From a bacterium (GTDB taxonomy: Bacteria > Pseudomonadota > Alphaproteobacteria > SP197), in assembly GCA_028821455.1 (NCBI GenBank), contig JAPPGE010000023.1:17439-81438 (forward strand): a DNA stretch of 64,000 bases, read 5' to 3'. A program made the position numbers and the translations under genes. How positions within the stretch are numbered: position 1 is the first letter of the stretch; each line of letters opens with the position of its first letter. Under the pieces are notes generated by a model. That model was given only the letters and a program-made list of their open reading frames with translations, was not told the DNA's origin and did not search any database. Below are positions 1 through 9,940 of the stretch, piece after piece.

Positions 1-573
1 CTGCGAGTTCTGCAGGTGGCTGAATCGGATGGGGCGCAAGAAATCGGCGTGCGCCATGAGCTGTTGCGACAGCCGCCCGGTGCCCGGTTTCACCAAGCCT
101 ATGCGTTTCCCGTGACGGTGGCGCACAAGGCGCATGGCCTCCGCCAGGTCGCTGTCGTTGCTCATGATAACCGCGCAGTCATAGGCATCGAGCCCAGCGT
201 CGTTCAGGAGATGCACCGCGAGATTGACATCCGTGCCCTTTTCCTCGGTTTTGAAAACCTCAACCATGCGCTGATCGCCGATCGGCCGAACCAGCGGCAT
301 CCACACCCTATGGGTGAGAAAGTGGCCGAAATGCACCTCGACTTCGGGCCGGATGGCACGCAGCGCACGCAGATAGCTGTCCTGCCGATGCGGCTTCGTC
401 GGGTCCCGGACTGTTTCCGAGACCTTCGCTGTGAAGTATCGAAGCGTCACGATCTGATGATGCGGCCGGAGCACTCTTCCGGCCAGAGCGACCAGGTCCA
501 ACCACTTCCACGGCGTTTTCCTGAGCGCCCCGTAGTAGAGATTGAACCCGTCAACGTAAACGAATGTGCGCAT
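1..573 (-). CDS. NYN-domain (PIN-like) putative ribonuclease, 3' end beyond window
   Basis: The frame is open from an ATG at 573 to the window edge with no stop (191 codons seen). The start reads MRTFVYVDGFNLYYG, the classic first strand of NYN/LabA-like domains, with acidic D8. Further conserved acidic sites are KGTDVNL (D115) and SNDSDL (D140, D142), the expected metal-binding set of PIN-like nucleases. An RNase role follows from the family and is not shown here. The gene is 146 bp downstream of, and on the same strand as, the PD-(D/E)XK-like gene, so the two may be co-transcribed. The 3' end is outside the window. Confidence 0.85.
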   Translation of the reverse strand, partial: MRTFVYVDGFNLYYGALRKTPWKWLDLVALAGRVLRPHHQIVTLRYFTAKVSETVRDPTKPHRQDSYLRALRAIRPEVEVHFGHFLTHRVWMPLVRPIGDQRMVEVFKTEEKGTDVNLAVHLLNDAGLDAYDCAVIMSNDSDLAEAMRLVRHRHGKRIGLVKPGTGRLSQQLMAHADFLRPIRFSHLQNSQ

Positions 574-719
574 CGCAAGCCGCCAAAAAGCAGGGGCCGC
601 CGAAGCGACCCCGCGCCCTGCAGTCGAAGCCACAGGGGTGACTGCTCAAGATGTAGGTCTATTGCGAAGTGGTGTCAAGTCTGTGCGACCTCGGGTGACG
701 GTTGCGGTGTTCCCTTCGC

Positions 720-1700
720 TTATTCTTCGATGATCAGTTCGGACATTCTCGCCCAGACTCTTCGTGCGGCATCAGCACTAAAGTCATCGAAGAACAGCCA
801 ATCGTCGGCATTCAATGGCATGTCCAGAATCCAGAATGCCTTGCTCTTGCGCCATCGATCTCGCCCATTCCAGTTCGGCGGACAATTCTCGTAGCACCCT
901 GTCTGCGGAACATGAACCGCCATGTTCTGCTGAAAGGAACGATCCTGGTCGCCCTTTGTCCGGTTACAGATCTTGTGGATAACCTCAACGCCCGGAACGG
1001 TGACTCTCCCTAGACGACACCGTCGTGGATGGAACTCGAACCACCGCTGACTTGAATCAAACAGTTTCTTGTTGTTTCCCGAAAGACACTCATAGAGATG
1101 TCTGTGTTCTTCTCGAAGAAGGTCGGAATAGCGCACACGAAACCCGCCGATCAATTCATCCGGATTCCTGGCTGGTCCGGAATGGCCATGCCGCGCGATG
1201 CCGGCGTCCAGATAGGATGCCAGGTCATTGAGGCCGTTGGCCTCGGCCGAGTCCCGAACCTCTTCGTAGCTCAGCTTGACTTCGTACTTTCCTGCGCTCG
1301 ACGCCCGATCCAGATAGCCTTTCGGGGCCATGAGAACCGTTGTTCCCTGCCTCCACCTTCCCTGTAACTCGCCCCACCGGGCGTAGGCCGCATAGTCTTC
1401 GGGTTGATTCTCGCTGGGCGGTGCGATGACCTTGCTCTCGGTCAGGATGGCGTAGTGAACTCCATGAACATTCTTGGCAACAACGTGCAGATCCGTTTCC
1501 CGCCCCGCTTTGCTTTGTGCGAACCAGGACTCTTCTTCCCGCGCATAGTTGGGTCTGATCTCCACCAGTTCGCCCAGCTTCACCGTGGGAAGAATCCGCC
1601 CGACCCACCACTCCGCGAAGCTCCGGTTTGAGCGCAAACCTGCGGCCAGCCGACTGTCGATATCCGGTTCCTGCATGGTTCGCCAGAGTTCATGGTCCAT
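720..1700 (-). CDS. PD-(D/E)XK nuclease-superfamily-like protein
   Basis: A 326-aa protein from the ATG at 1700. GGAG lies 9 nt upstream of that ATG, and the longer in-frame extension to 1817 reads as non-coding. Residues E68/D70, then TESK (E88, K90) and a downstream Q99...Y103 fit the D-x(n)-ExK core plus the Q-x(3)-Y helix of PD-(D/E)XK enzymes. The C-terminal half is Trp- and Arg-rich and not recognised. The exact family and substrate are unknown; a restriction- or defence-type nuclease is one possibility given the neighbouring NYN gene. A 20-bp tandem duplication lies just upstream. Confidence 0.6.
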   Translation of the reverse strand: MDHELWRTMQEPDIDSRLAAGLRSNRSFAEWWVGRILPTVKLGELVEIRPNYAREEESWFAQSKAGRETDLHVVAKNVHGVHYAILTESKVIAPPSENQPEDYAAYARWGELQGRWRQGTTVLMAPKGYLDRASSAGKYEVKLSYEEVRDSAEANGLNDLASYLDAGIARHGHSGPARNPDELIGGFRVRYSDLLREEHRHLYECLSGNNKKLFDSSQRWFEFHPRRCRLGRVTVPGVEVIHKICNRTKGDQDRSFQQNMAVHVPQTGCYENCPPNWNGRDRWRKSKAFWILDMPLNADDWLFFDDFSADAARRVWARMSELIIEE

Positions 1701-1706
1701 CGTTGA

Positions 1707-1746
1707 ATGCTCCAGCGCTGCAGTGCATGCTCCAGCGCTGCAGTGC
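1707..1746. repeat. Perfect 20-bp tandem duplication upstream of the PD-(D/E)XK-like gene
   Basis: The unit atgctccagcgctgcagtgc occurs twice with no mismatch and no spacer. It begins 7 bp upstream of the chosen start codon. On the gene's strand each unit contains GGAGCAT, so the probable ribosome-binding site is present twice. Confidence 0.9.
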
Positions 1747-1927
1747 GTCCCGACGTTCCACCGGGAACCCGACGAGGCCTGGTTGGTCGACGCACAGGGC
1801 CATCGGTTGTCGGGCATGGATCGCTCGCAGGTCTCCTCAAACTCTGCCGAGAAACTCGCCGGTGACCATGAACCACCATCATCTGTCGGTTGGGATACCG
1901 ACCGAGGTCGACACCGTTGATGCGTCC

Positions 1928-3235
1928 TCAGTCGCCGAGATCGTGCCAGTGACCGTCCAGGCCGAGGAAACGGTCGCCGTCATGGAAGGTTGATGCCCCG
2001 GCATCCCTAGCGACGCGGAGCATGGCCGGCAACGGCTCTCCCAATGTCTCGAGAATGGTGGCCAGCGTGTCGTGTCCGATGTCGTCAATGAGTTCGAAGG
2101 GGCCTCGCTTCCAGGCGAACCCCCAGCGCATGGCGCGATCGATGTTGACGATGTCATCGGAGATTTCGCCGACCAGGCCGGCCGCGTAGGCGAGAACGCC
2201 GCCCATGAGGTCCCGGGCAAAATCCCCCGCAGCGCCTGAGGCGGTCATGAGTTCCCGTGGGGTCGACGCATCTGCGGCAACGCCCGGCATTGTCGACGGG
2301 CGCCAGTGAGCGTCATCGAGATCAAATGTCTCCCGCAACCTTTCACCGTCTTCGGTCCTGGTGACCCGGTAGAAGCCGCCGCGCGTCTTGCGACCGAGCT
2401 GGCCCCTCGCAAGCATCGCCTGCTCCTCTTCCGGGAATGTCGTGTAGAGATGGCCCGTGTCGCCTGCGGGGAGATTCGCTGCCAAATTCTTGCCGACAAG
2501 GTCCATCACGTCGAGGCCGATGAGATCGATCAGTCCGTAGAGTCCCGTCGGCGGCAGCCCCACAGGAGCCGACATGAGGGCATCGATCTCCTCCATCTGC
2601 AACCCGCCTTCGCGACGGGCCTTTCTGGCCTTGTGGAGGCCCGACAGCATCCAGAAACAGCCGATGCGGTTGCCGATGAAGTTCACCGTGTCCTTGGCAT
2701 GAACGACACCCTTGTCGAGCCTTGTCGAGCAGAACGCCGCCATCGCCTCGACCACATCCGGCGTCGTTTCCTCCCCGGGTACGATTTCCAGCAGCTTCAT
2801 CACCTTCACGGGATTGAAGAAGTGGGTCACCACGACATCCCGGCGCAATCTCCCGGTCATGCCTTCGGTGATCGAACGCAGCGGGATGCCCGAGGTGTTG
2901 GTGGAGATCACCGAACCGTCGCTGCGCCAGTGCTCGAGTTTCGTGAACATGTCGCGCTTGGTTGCGAGATCCTCGATGACGGCCTCGCAGATCCAGTCGT
3001 AGTCCGCGATCTTCGCCAGATCGTCGAAGGTGCCGGTCTCGATCAGGTTCACCCTGTCGGGATTGTCGATGGCCGGAGGACGTCCGTCGGTCATGCGGTG
3101 CATCGCCGCATCCACGGTGTCGCGGTCCACGTCAAGGAGGAGGACCCTGCATCCCGCGTCCGCGCACTTGCCGGCGATTCCGGTTCCCATGGTTCCGGCG
3201 CCGATCACGGCCACCGAGTTGATCGAGCGTGTCAT
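1928..3235 (-). CDS. 3-hydroxyacyl-CoA dehydrogenase, lacking the usual C-terminal hydratase domain
   Basis: NAD-dependent oxidation of 3-hydroxyacyl-CoA in beta-oxidation. The start at 3235 (MTRSINSVAV) has GAGGTGG upstream and is preferred to a TTG at 3250. Domains seen: Rossmann fold with GAGTMGTG (~res 12), catalytic STNTSG and HFFNPVKVM...E, NFIGNRIG, then the first and second 3HCDH C-terminal segments, ending in FHDGDRFLGLDGHWHDLGD. Related alphaproteobacterial proteins usually run on for ~330 residues with an enoyl-CoA hydratase domain. Here the protein stops at 435 aa exactly at that linker. It may be truncated by the accessory segment to its left, or be a natural short form. Confidence 0.85.
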   Translation of the reverse strand: MTRSINSVAVIGAGTMGTGIAGKCADAGCRVLLLDVDRDTVDAAMHRMTDGRPPAIDNPDRVNLIETGTFDDLAKIADYDWICEAVIEDLATKRDMFTKLEHWRSDGSVISTNTSGIPLRSITEGMTGRLRRDVVVTHFFNPVKVMKLLEIVPGEETTPDVVEAMAAFCSTRLDKGVVHAKDTVNFIGNRIGCFWMLSGLHKARKARREGGLQMEEIDALMSAPVGLPPTGLYGLIDLIGLDVMDLVGKNLAANLPAGDTGHLYTTFPEEEQAMLARGQLGRKTRGGFYRVTRTEDGERLRETFDLDDAHWRPSTMPGVAADASTPRELMTASGAAGDFARDLMGGVLAYAAGLVGEISDDIVNIDRAMRWGFAWKRGPFELIDDIGHDTLATILETLGEPLPAMLRVARDAGASTFHDGDRFLGLDGHWHDLGD

Positions 3236-3269
3236 GCCTTTCCACCTCAAAGTCTCCTGGCGGGCCTCC

Positions 3270-4052
3270 CTATAGCACCGACCGGGGACATTGCGCGACC
3301 GCGGTCATGACGTCGTCGACCGCACGCGCCAGCATGGCGCCGTCGTCCGCCAGAATACGCACGAGGAGGCCGCACTCGCCTGGAAGCGACGACACACCGG
3401 AATAGGCGCCGGACAGCATCACCGCCTCGCTGAGGATATCCGCGAGGCCGGGCGCCGCAGCGCCGCCACCAACCAGGCCGATCGTGCCGTGAACCGCCAC
3501 ACCCGCACACGCGAGGTCCCTCCCGGTCGTTCGCGCGCGGTCGAGCGCCATGAGGGTTCCATCATCGGCCCGCACGACCGTCTCGGACTGAAGGGACGTG
3601 AAGTGCTTCCCGGGGTCGCCGGCATCGTGAGGCAGGAAGGCATCGCACCACATGACATCCGCACCGTCATGAACCACCACCTCCAGCGATGTACGGACCC
3701 GGGCGCCGGGGAACAGCACCAGCGGGCGTGGCTGCCAGACGAGCCGGCTGCCTGGATGCGCATCGAGACGGACATGCTGCCAGGCGTCGTCTGCCGGCAT
3801 GGCATGGGCGATGGTGGCTCCCTGGGTCCGGATCGTCACCCTGGTCCCCTCGCCAGCGACGATTCCGGCGGCAAACCGGTCGCCCTGGAGAAGACCGGCT
3901 CCCAGAGACTGGAGAATCACGAACAGTCCGTGACCGTCGTCAAACGGACGGGTCAGGTGAAATGGAAAGGCGACGTACTGGCGCTTCAGGAAGGTCCGGC
4001 CGGACGGCGCTCGCGCGAAATCCAGTGCCAGCTGCCTGTCATCTCCCGTCAT
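3270..4052 (-). CDS. ureD: Urease accessory protein UreD
   Basis: A 260-aa scaffold of the UreD-UreF-UreG complex that loads nickel into apo-urease. Recognised from the N-terminal LKRQYVAFPFHLTRPF, the LGAGLLQGDRF segment and RTQGATIAH, typical of the family. The ATG at 4052 shares one base with the ureG stop (TGATG), so translation is probably coupled. It is last in the ureE-F-G-D order, whereas ureD commonly leads urease operons. Confidence 0.9.
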   Translation of the reverse strand: MTGDDRQLALDFARAPSGRTFLKRQYVAFPFHLTRPFDDGHGLFVILQSLGAGLLQGDRFAAGIVAGEGTRVTIRTQGATIAHAMPADDAWQHVRLDAHPGSRLVWQPRPLVLFPGARVRTSLEVVVHDGADVMWCDAFLPHDAGDPGKHFTSLQSETVVRADDGTLMALDRARTTGRDLACAGVAVHGTIGLVGGGAAAPGLADILSEAVMLSGAYSGVSSLPGECGLLVRILADDGAMLARAVDDVMTAVAQCPRSVL

Positions 4053-4672
4053 CAGCCGTCGAACAGCACGTTCAGGACAATGTGATCGACGACATCATCG
4101 ACCGCTTCGCCAGTCCCACAATTGGTGACAATGACGGGCCTGCCGCGGCGGACGTCGCGGGCCTCCTTCGTCATCGCGGCAAGATCAACGCCGACATGGG
4201 GCGCCAGATCCGCCTTGTTGATCACGAGGAGGTCCGCCTGCAGGACACCCGGGCCCCGCTTGCGCGGGATATCACCGCCACCTGACACGTCGATGACAAA
4301 GATCCAGTAGTCGACGAGTTCCGGAGAAAACGTCGATGCGAGGTTGTCGCCCCCCGACTCGAGCAGCACGAGGTCGAGGGGGTGAAAGGTCAATTCGAGG
4401 CGCTCCGCTGCATCGAGATTGAGTGTCGGATCCTCGCGGATGACCGTGTGCGGGCAGGCACCCGCCTCGACGGCAACCACGCGGCTGGGTTCAATCAGTC
4501 CACTGCGCTGCAGCCGTTCGGCATCTTCCCGCGTCACAAGATCGTTGGTGATGACGGCAAGGCTGGTGCCGCGATCGGCGAAGGCGGGTATCAGGCGTTC
4601 AAGCAACGCTGTCTTTCCGGAACCGACCGGTCCACCGATCCCGACACGTGCTGCTGAGAGTGGTTCCGTCAC
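4052..4672 (-). CDS. ureG: Urease accessory GTPase UreG
   Basis: A SIMIBI-class GTPase that drives nickel delivery to urease. The 206-aa protein has the P-loop GPVGSGKT near residue 14, the [12 protein letters not shown] segment, the metal-binding EAGACPH (CPH) motif, the ESGGDNL switch and [10 protein letters not shown] for guanine recognition. It starts with GTG at 4672, with GGGGAGG about 9 nt upstream. The ureF stop is 16 bp upstream and the ureD start overlaps its stop. Confidence 0.97.
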   Translation of the reverse strand: MTEPLSAARVGIGGPVGSGKTALLERLIPAFADRGTSLAVITNDLVTREDAERLQRSGLIEPSRVVAVEAGACPHTVIREDPTLNLDAAERLELTFHPLDLVLLESGGDNLASTFSPELVDYWIFVIDVSGGGDIPRKRGPGVLQADLLVINKADLAPHVGVDLAAMTKEARDVRRGRPVIVTNCGTGEAVDDVVDHIVLNVLFDG

Positions 4673-4688
4673 CTTGTCGTCCTCCCCT

Positions 4689-5360
4689 TCAGTTGGCGAA
4701 GAGCCGCACCTCCCCCCTTTCGTGGCGCATCACGGCGATGTCGGCCAGGGGAGTAAAGGCATGGGGTTCGTCGGGAGGCGGGGCGGCAAGGATGCCGGCA
4801 ATGTCGTCCGTCACCTCAGCCAGAATCGCCTGGGCCTCCAACGGTCCCGTCAGGGACAGCCGGATGGCAGCCTGGGCAATGCCGGACGCCAGAGTCCAGG
4901 CCGACAGAGTTTCGAGAACTGCCATCGTCATGCCCGACCCGGCCCACACCGCGCCCTGGACCACCGGAAGATGGCCGCGGGCGCGGCCTTCCGCGACAAG
5001 GCGGCGCCATCGCAGGGCGGCCGGGTTGCCGAGGCCCGCGTGGGCGCGCAACAGCGCGCGTCCCGCCTGGCATGATCCGGAACGCAGCTCGCTGGCAAGG
5101 GTCATGGCGTCGAGCATCCGGTCGAGATCACTCCACTCCTCGTCGCAACGGGTTTCGGCCGCCCGCCTTGCCATGACCCGGTCGGCGGTGGCCCAGCGGT
5201 TCCGCAGCTGGCCCCGGGCGAACTCCAGCACCCCGGCGCCGTCATTCACCTTGCCATCCTCCACCAGGGTTTCCAGACCCCACGAGAAGGCGAATCCGCC
5301 CGAGGGAAAGGCGCTGTCGCCCATTCTGAGGGCGGCGAGAAGGGCGCGAATGTCAGTCAT
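4689..5360 (-). CDS. ureF: Urease accessory protein UreF
   Basis: A 223-aa all-helical partner that bridges UreD and UreG. Family hallmarks are the N-terminal [17 protein letters not shown] and the central [11 protein letters not shown]. The start MTDIRALL at 5360 overlaps the ureE stop by 8 bases and is chosen over a longer extension to 5489 that lies inside ureE. Confidence 0.95.
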   Translation of the reverse strand: MTDIRALLAALRMGDSAFPSGGFAFSWGLETLVEDGKVNDGAGVLEFARGQLRNRWATADRVMARRAAETRCDEEWSDLDRMLDAMTLASELRSGSCQAGRALLRAHAGLGNPAALRWRRLVAEGRARGHLPVVQGAVWAGSGMTMAVLETLSAWTLASGIAQAAIRLSLTGPLEAQAILAEVTDDIAGILAAPPPDEPHAFTPLADIAVMRHERGEVRLFAN

Positions 5361-5799
5361 CGACCAGGGCGATCCGTCCGTCGGCAAGAAAGGCCTCGAG
5401 ACGGGCGAGATAGTCCCTCCGGGGCCCCTCGAGAGCAACCGCAAGGAGAGGGCCACGGAAGGCGACGCGCCAGTGGAGGTTGCCTGCATGGTAGCCCAGT
5501 TCGAGCGCGACCGCCGCGTCCGCTGGCTTCAGGTGCAGCCATGTCTCGACACTCGCCCTGACGATGATCGCGCGTTTCGCCTCCAGCAGCAGCACGGCGC
5601 CGTCGACCAGGGTGGTGGTGCGCGGCAGCGCAATGGCGCAGTCGGTGCCCTTGTCGGTGACGGTGCGCAGTCTCTTGCGCAGCATGTCGCGGCGATCGAG
5701 GACGATGGTCTCGACCCGGTCTTCGTGGGCGAGGTCATGCAGTGTCCCGCCGAGACCGGCCTCGGACGCCATGCCCACGATCCCGGTCAGTTTCAGCAT
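5353..5799 (-). CDS. ureE: Urease accessory nickel chaperone UreE
   Basis: A 148-aa protein starting MLKLTGIVG at 5799, where a strong GGGGGGAAG lies just upstream. A longer frame to 5898 is not favoured. It has the UreE fold signature: an N-terminal peptide-binding half, then ELGYHAGNLHW with the conserved interface histidine. There is no His-rich C-terminal tail, so it is a short-tail UreE. First gene of ureE-F-G-D; divergent from the EamA gene with ~100 bp between. Confidence 0.9.
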   Translation of the reverse strand: MLKLTGIVGMASEAGLGGTLHDLAHEDRVETIVLDRRDMLRKRLRTVTDKGTDCAIALPRTTTLVDGAVLLLEAKRAIIVRASVETWLHLKPADAAVALELGYHAGNLHWRVAFRGPLLAVALEGPRRDYLARLEAFLADGRIALVDD

Positions 5800-5900
5800 G
5801 CCTGCTTCCCCCCGCGCATGTTCAGCCACGTTCACTATAACTTGCATCGGGATCGAAGACCGGCGACGAATGTCCGTCAACCCGGCGCCCCCCTTCATCG

Positions 5901-6797
5901 ATGAAACCTGTTGATCTCGTCATCGCGGTCACCGTGCCGGTCCTGTGGGGCGCAGGCTTCGCCGTCGCCAAGGGATCGCTCGACGAGTTCCCGCCGGTCT
6001 TTCTCATGGGCATGCGCTTCACCCTGGCGGCCCTGGTCCTCGTGTGGTTCGTCAGGCCACTGTGGCACATGGCCGGACGCCTGGCGCTGGTCACATTCTT
6101 CGGCGGCACCCTTGCCTACGGACTGCAATTCACGGGCCTCGTTGACCTCGATGCCTCCACCGCCGTCCTCGTGGTGCAGGTCGAGGTCGTCTTCGCCGCC
6201 ATCATGGCGAGCATCTTCTTTCACGATCATCTGTCGCGCCGGCAATGGTGCGCCATGGTGACGGCCTTTGCCGGCGTGGCGCTGATCGCCGGCGAACCAC
6301 GGGTTCACGCAGCACCCCTGGCCTTCCTCATGGTGATGGCCGGAGGCGTTGCCTGGGCCGCCGGCCAGACCATGGTGAAAACCCTGGGACCGGTCGGCGG
6401 ATTGCGCCTGGTCGCCTGGTTTGCCGCCTTCGCCGGTCCGCAATTGCTTGTGGCATCCCTTGTCGTGGAAAACGGCCAGTGGCAGGCCGTACGCCAGGCA
6501 TCATGGTCCGGCTGGTTCGCCGTCGTCTACCTTGCGATTTTCATGACAGCGACGGGCTACGCCCTGTGGTTCCGCCTGATCGGCCGCTACCGGATGAACC
6601 AGATCGTGCCGTTCCTCCTCCTGGTTCCGGTAACAAGCATTGTCGGCGGCGTCTTCTTTCTCGGCGAGACCCTCTCGCCCTGGATCATCGCCGGTGGTCT
6701 GCTTGTCATGGCCTCGGTAACCTTCATTCACCTGCAACAGCCCGGCGTGCCGGCCGCCACCGGCAAATCGACCCTGGAGGGAAGACAGGAATTATGA
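5901..6797 (+). CDS. EamA-family (DMT) inner-membrane transporter
   Basis: 298 aa with about ten hydrophobic helices in two EamA repeats. The first opens VPVLWGAGFAVAKGSLDEFPPVF, followed by MRFTLAAL; the second opens GGVAWAAGQTMVK and ends with VPVTSIVGGVFFLGETLSPW, the usual late EamA motif. The substrate is unknown; such proteins commonly export amino acids or metabolites. The stop overlaps the next start as ATGA, so the two form an operon. Confidence 0.9.
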   Translation: MKPVDLVIAVTVPVLWGAGFAVAKGSLDEFPPVFLMGMRFTLAALVLVWFVRPLWHMAGRLALVTFFGGTLAYGLQFTGLVDLDASTAVLVVQVEVVFAAIMASIFFHDHLSRRQWCAMVTAFAGVALIAGEPRVHAAPLAFLMVMAGGVAWAAGQTMVKTLGPVGGLRLVAWFAAFAGPQLLVASLVVENGQWQAVRQASWSGWFAVVYLAIFMTATGYALWFRLIGRYRMNQIVPFLLLVPVTSIVGGVFFLGETLSPWIIAGGLLVMASVTFIHLQQPGVPAATGKSTLEGRQEL

Positions 6798-7561
6798 GCC
6801 AGGACATTGTGACGGCGACGGCCGACGGCATCCTGCAAATCCGTCTCAACCGGCCGCAGAAGAAGAATGCGCTGACCCGCGAGATGTACGGGACGCTCGA
6901 GGCGGCATTCAACCGCGCCAATGACGAACCCAGGGTCAAGGCCATCTGGATAACCGGGAGCGGCGATTCCTTCTCAAGCGGCAACGACGTCGGTTCCTTT
7001 CTCGAGGAACAGGCGGGAGACCGCCTCCCCGGCGCCGGCGGCTTCCTTCACGCCCTGGCTGCACTCGAGGTGCCGCTGGTCGCTGCCGTCAACGGACTGG
7101 CGGTGGGTGTCGGTGCGACGATGCTGCTCCACTGCGACATCGTTCACGCCGCCACCGGCGCGACATTCCGCTTCCCCTTCGTCGATCTCGGCGTCTTTCC
7201 GGAAGCAGCGTCCACGGTTCTGCTGCCGCGTCTTGCCGGCCACCAGCGCGCCATGGAACTGATGCTGCTCGCTGACTCCTTCGATGCATCGGCAGCCCGT
7301 GACATCGGCATGGTCAACGATGTCTTCGAGGACAAGGATCTCGAAACGGAGAGCCTTCGCGTTACCCGCCGCCTCACCGCAAAACCCTCTTCATCACTGC
7401 GCCTGACCAAGGCGCGCGTGAAGGCCGGCTACGGCGATCTCGGCGCCGTCATCGCCGAGGAGACCCCGCTGTTTGCCAACGCGGTGCGGTCGCCGGAGGC
7501 TCGCGAGGCCTTCAACGCCTTCCTCGAGAAGCGCCGCCCCGACTTCTCGCAGTTCGACTGA
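6794..7561 (+). CDS. Enoyl-CoA hydratase/isomerase family protein
   Basis: A 255-aa crotonase-fold enzyme. The start MSQDIVTATADG at 6794 has AGGA upstream and overlaps the EamA stop. Motifs: RPQKKNALTREMY, the first oxyanion-hole segment SSGNDVGSF, and NGLAVGVGATMLLHCD for the second. At the second catalytic position FPEAASTVLLPRL resembles delta3-delta2-enoyl-CoA isomerases more than classical double-Glu hydratases, so isomerase activity is plausible. Convergent with ligA, 4 bp apart. Confidence 0.9.
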   Translation: MSQDIVTATADGILQIRLNRPQKKNALTREMYGTLEAAFNRANDEPRVKAIWITGSGDSFSSGNDVGSFLEEQAGDRLPGAGGFLHALAALEVPLVAAVNGLAVGVGATMLLHCDIVHAATGATFRFPFVDLGVFPEAASTVLLPRLAGHQRAMELMLLADSFDASAARDIGMVNDVFEDKDLETESLRVTRRLTAKPSSSLRLTKARVKAGYGDLGAVIAEETPLFANAVRSPEAREAFNAFLEKRRPDFSQFD

Positions 7562-7565
7562 CGCT

Positions 7566-9653
<2,088 letters not shown>

Positions 9654-9804
9654 TCAACTCACCCCAACCGAATCAGCGACTGGCGCCAGAGAGCTTACCG
9701 CCTGCGTTCGTCACAACTCGGTCCTTCCCACGGAGCACAGCGATGAATTGCCGAATGGTATGATGTGACTGCACACGGCGTCCACATGGGCTGCCTTTCG
9801 AGTC

Positions 9805-9867
9805 CGCCAAATCACCCTCTGCGATTTCGCCGAATCACCCTCTGAAAAACCGCCGAATCACCCGTTG
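9805..9867. repeat. Three copies of a 17-bp motif at a 23-bp period in the ligA-ATPase gap
   Basis: cgccRaatcaccctctg occurs at 9805, 9828 and 9851; the first copy has A for G and the third ends cccgttg. The start-to-start spacing is exactly 23 bp. Multiple short subterminal repeats of this kind are known at the ends of IS21-type elements, but no transposase gene is present, so this may be a remnant end. The rest of the 9624-9940 gap holds no gene I can see. Confidence 0.75.
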
Positions 9868-9940
9868 AGCGGTCTCGTCTTCTTGCCATCAGGAGTTCCG
9901 GGCCCTACTGTCACGTCACAATCTGACTGCATGCCGACGG

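Noticed and set aside
16..894. 292-aa plus-strand frame at the left edge
   Set aside because: Antisense to the NYN gene; the plus translation has no domain signature and the NYN motifs are on the minus strand.
973..982. TTGTGGATAA, a DnaA-box match
   Set aside because: Single copy inside a coding region (VIHKIC codons) with no AT-rich region or further boxes.
2306..3310. 334-aa plus-strand frame
   Set aside because: Antisense to the dehydrogenase, whose Rossmann and catalytic motifs are intact.
9805..9867. Possible CRISPR array
   Set aside because: Only three short units with 6-nt gaps and no cas genes; the spacing is far too short for spacers.
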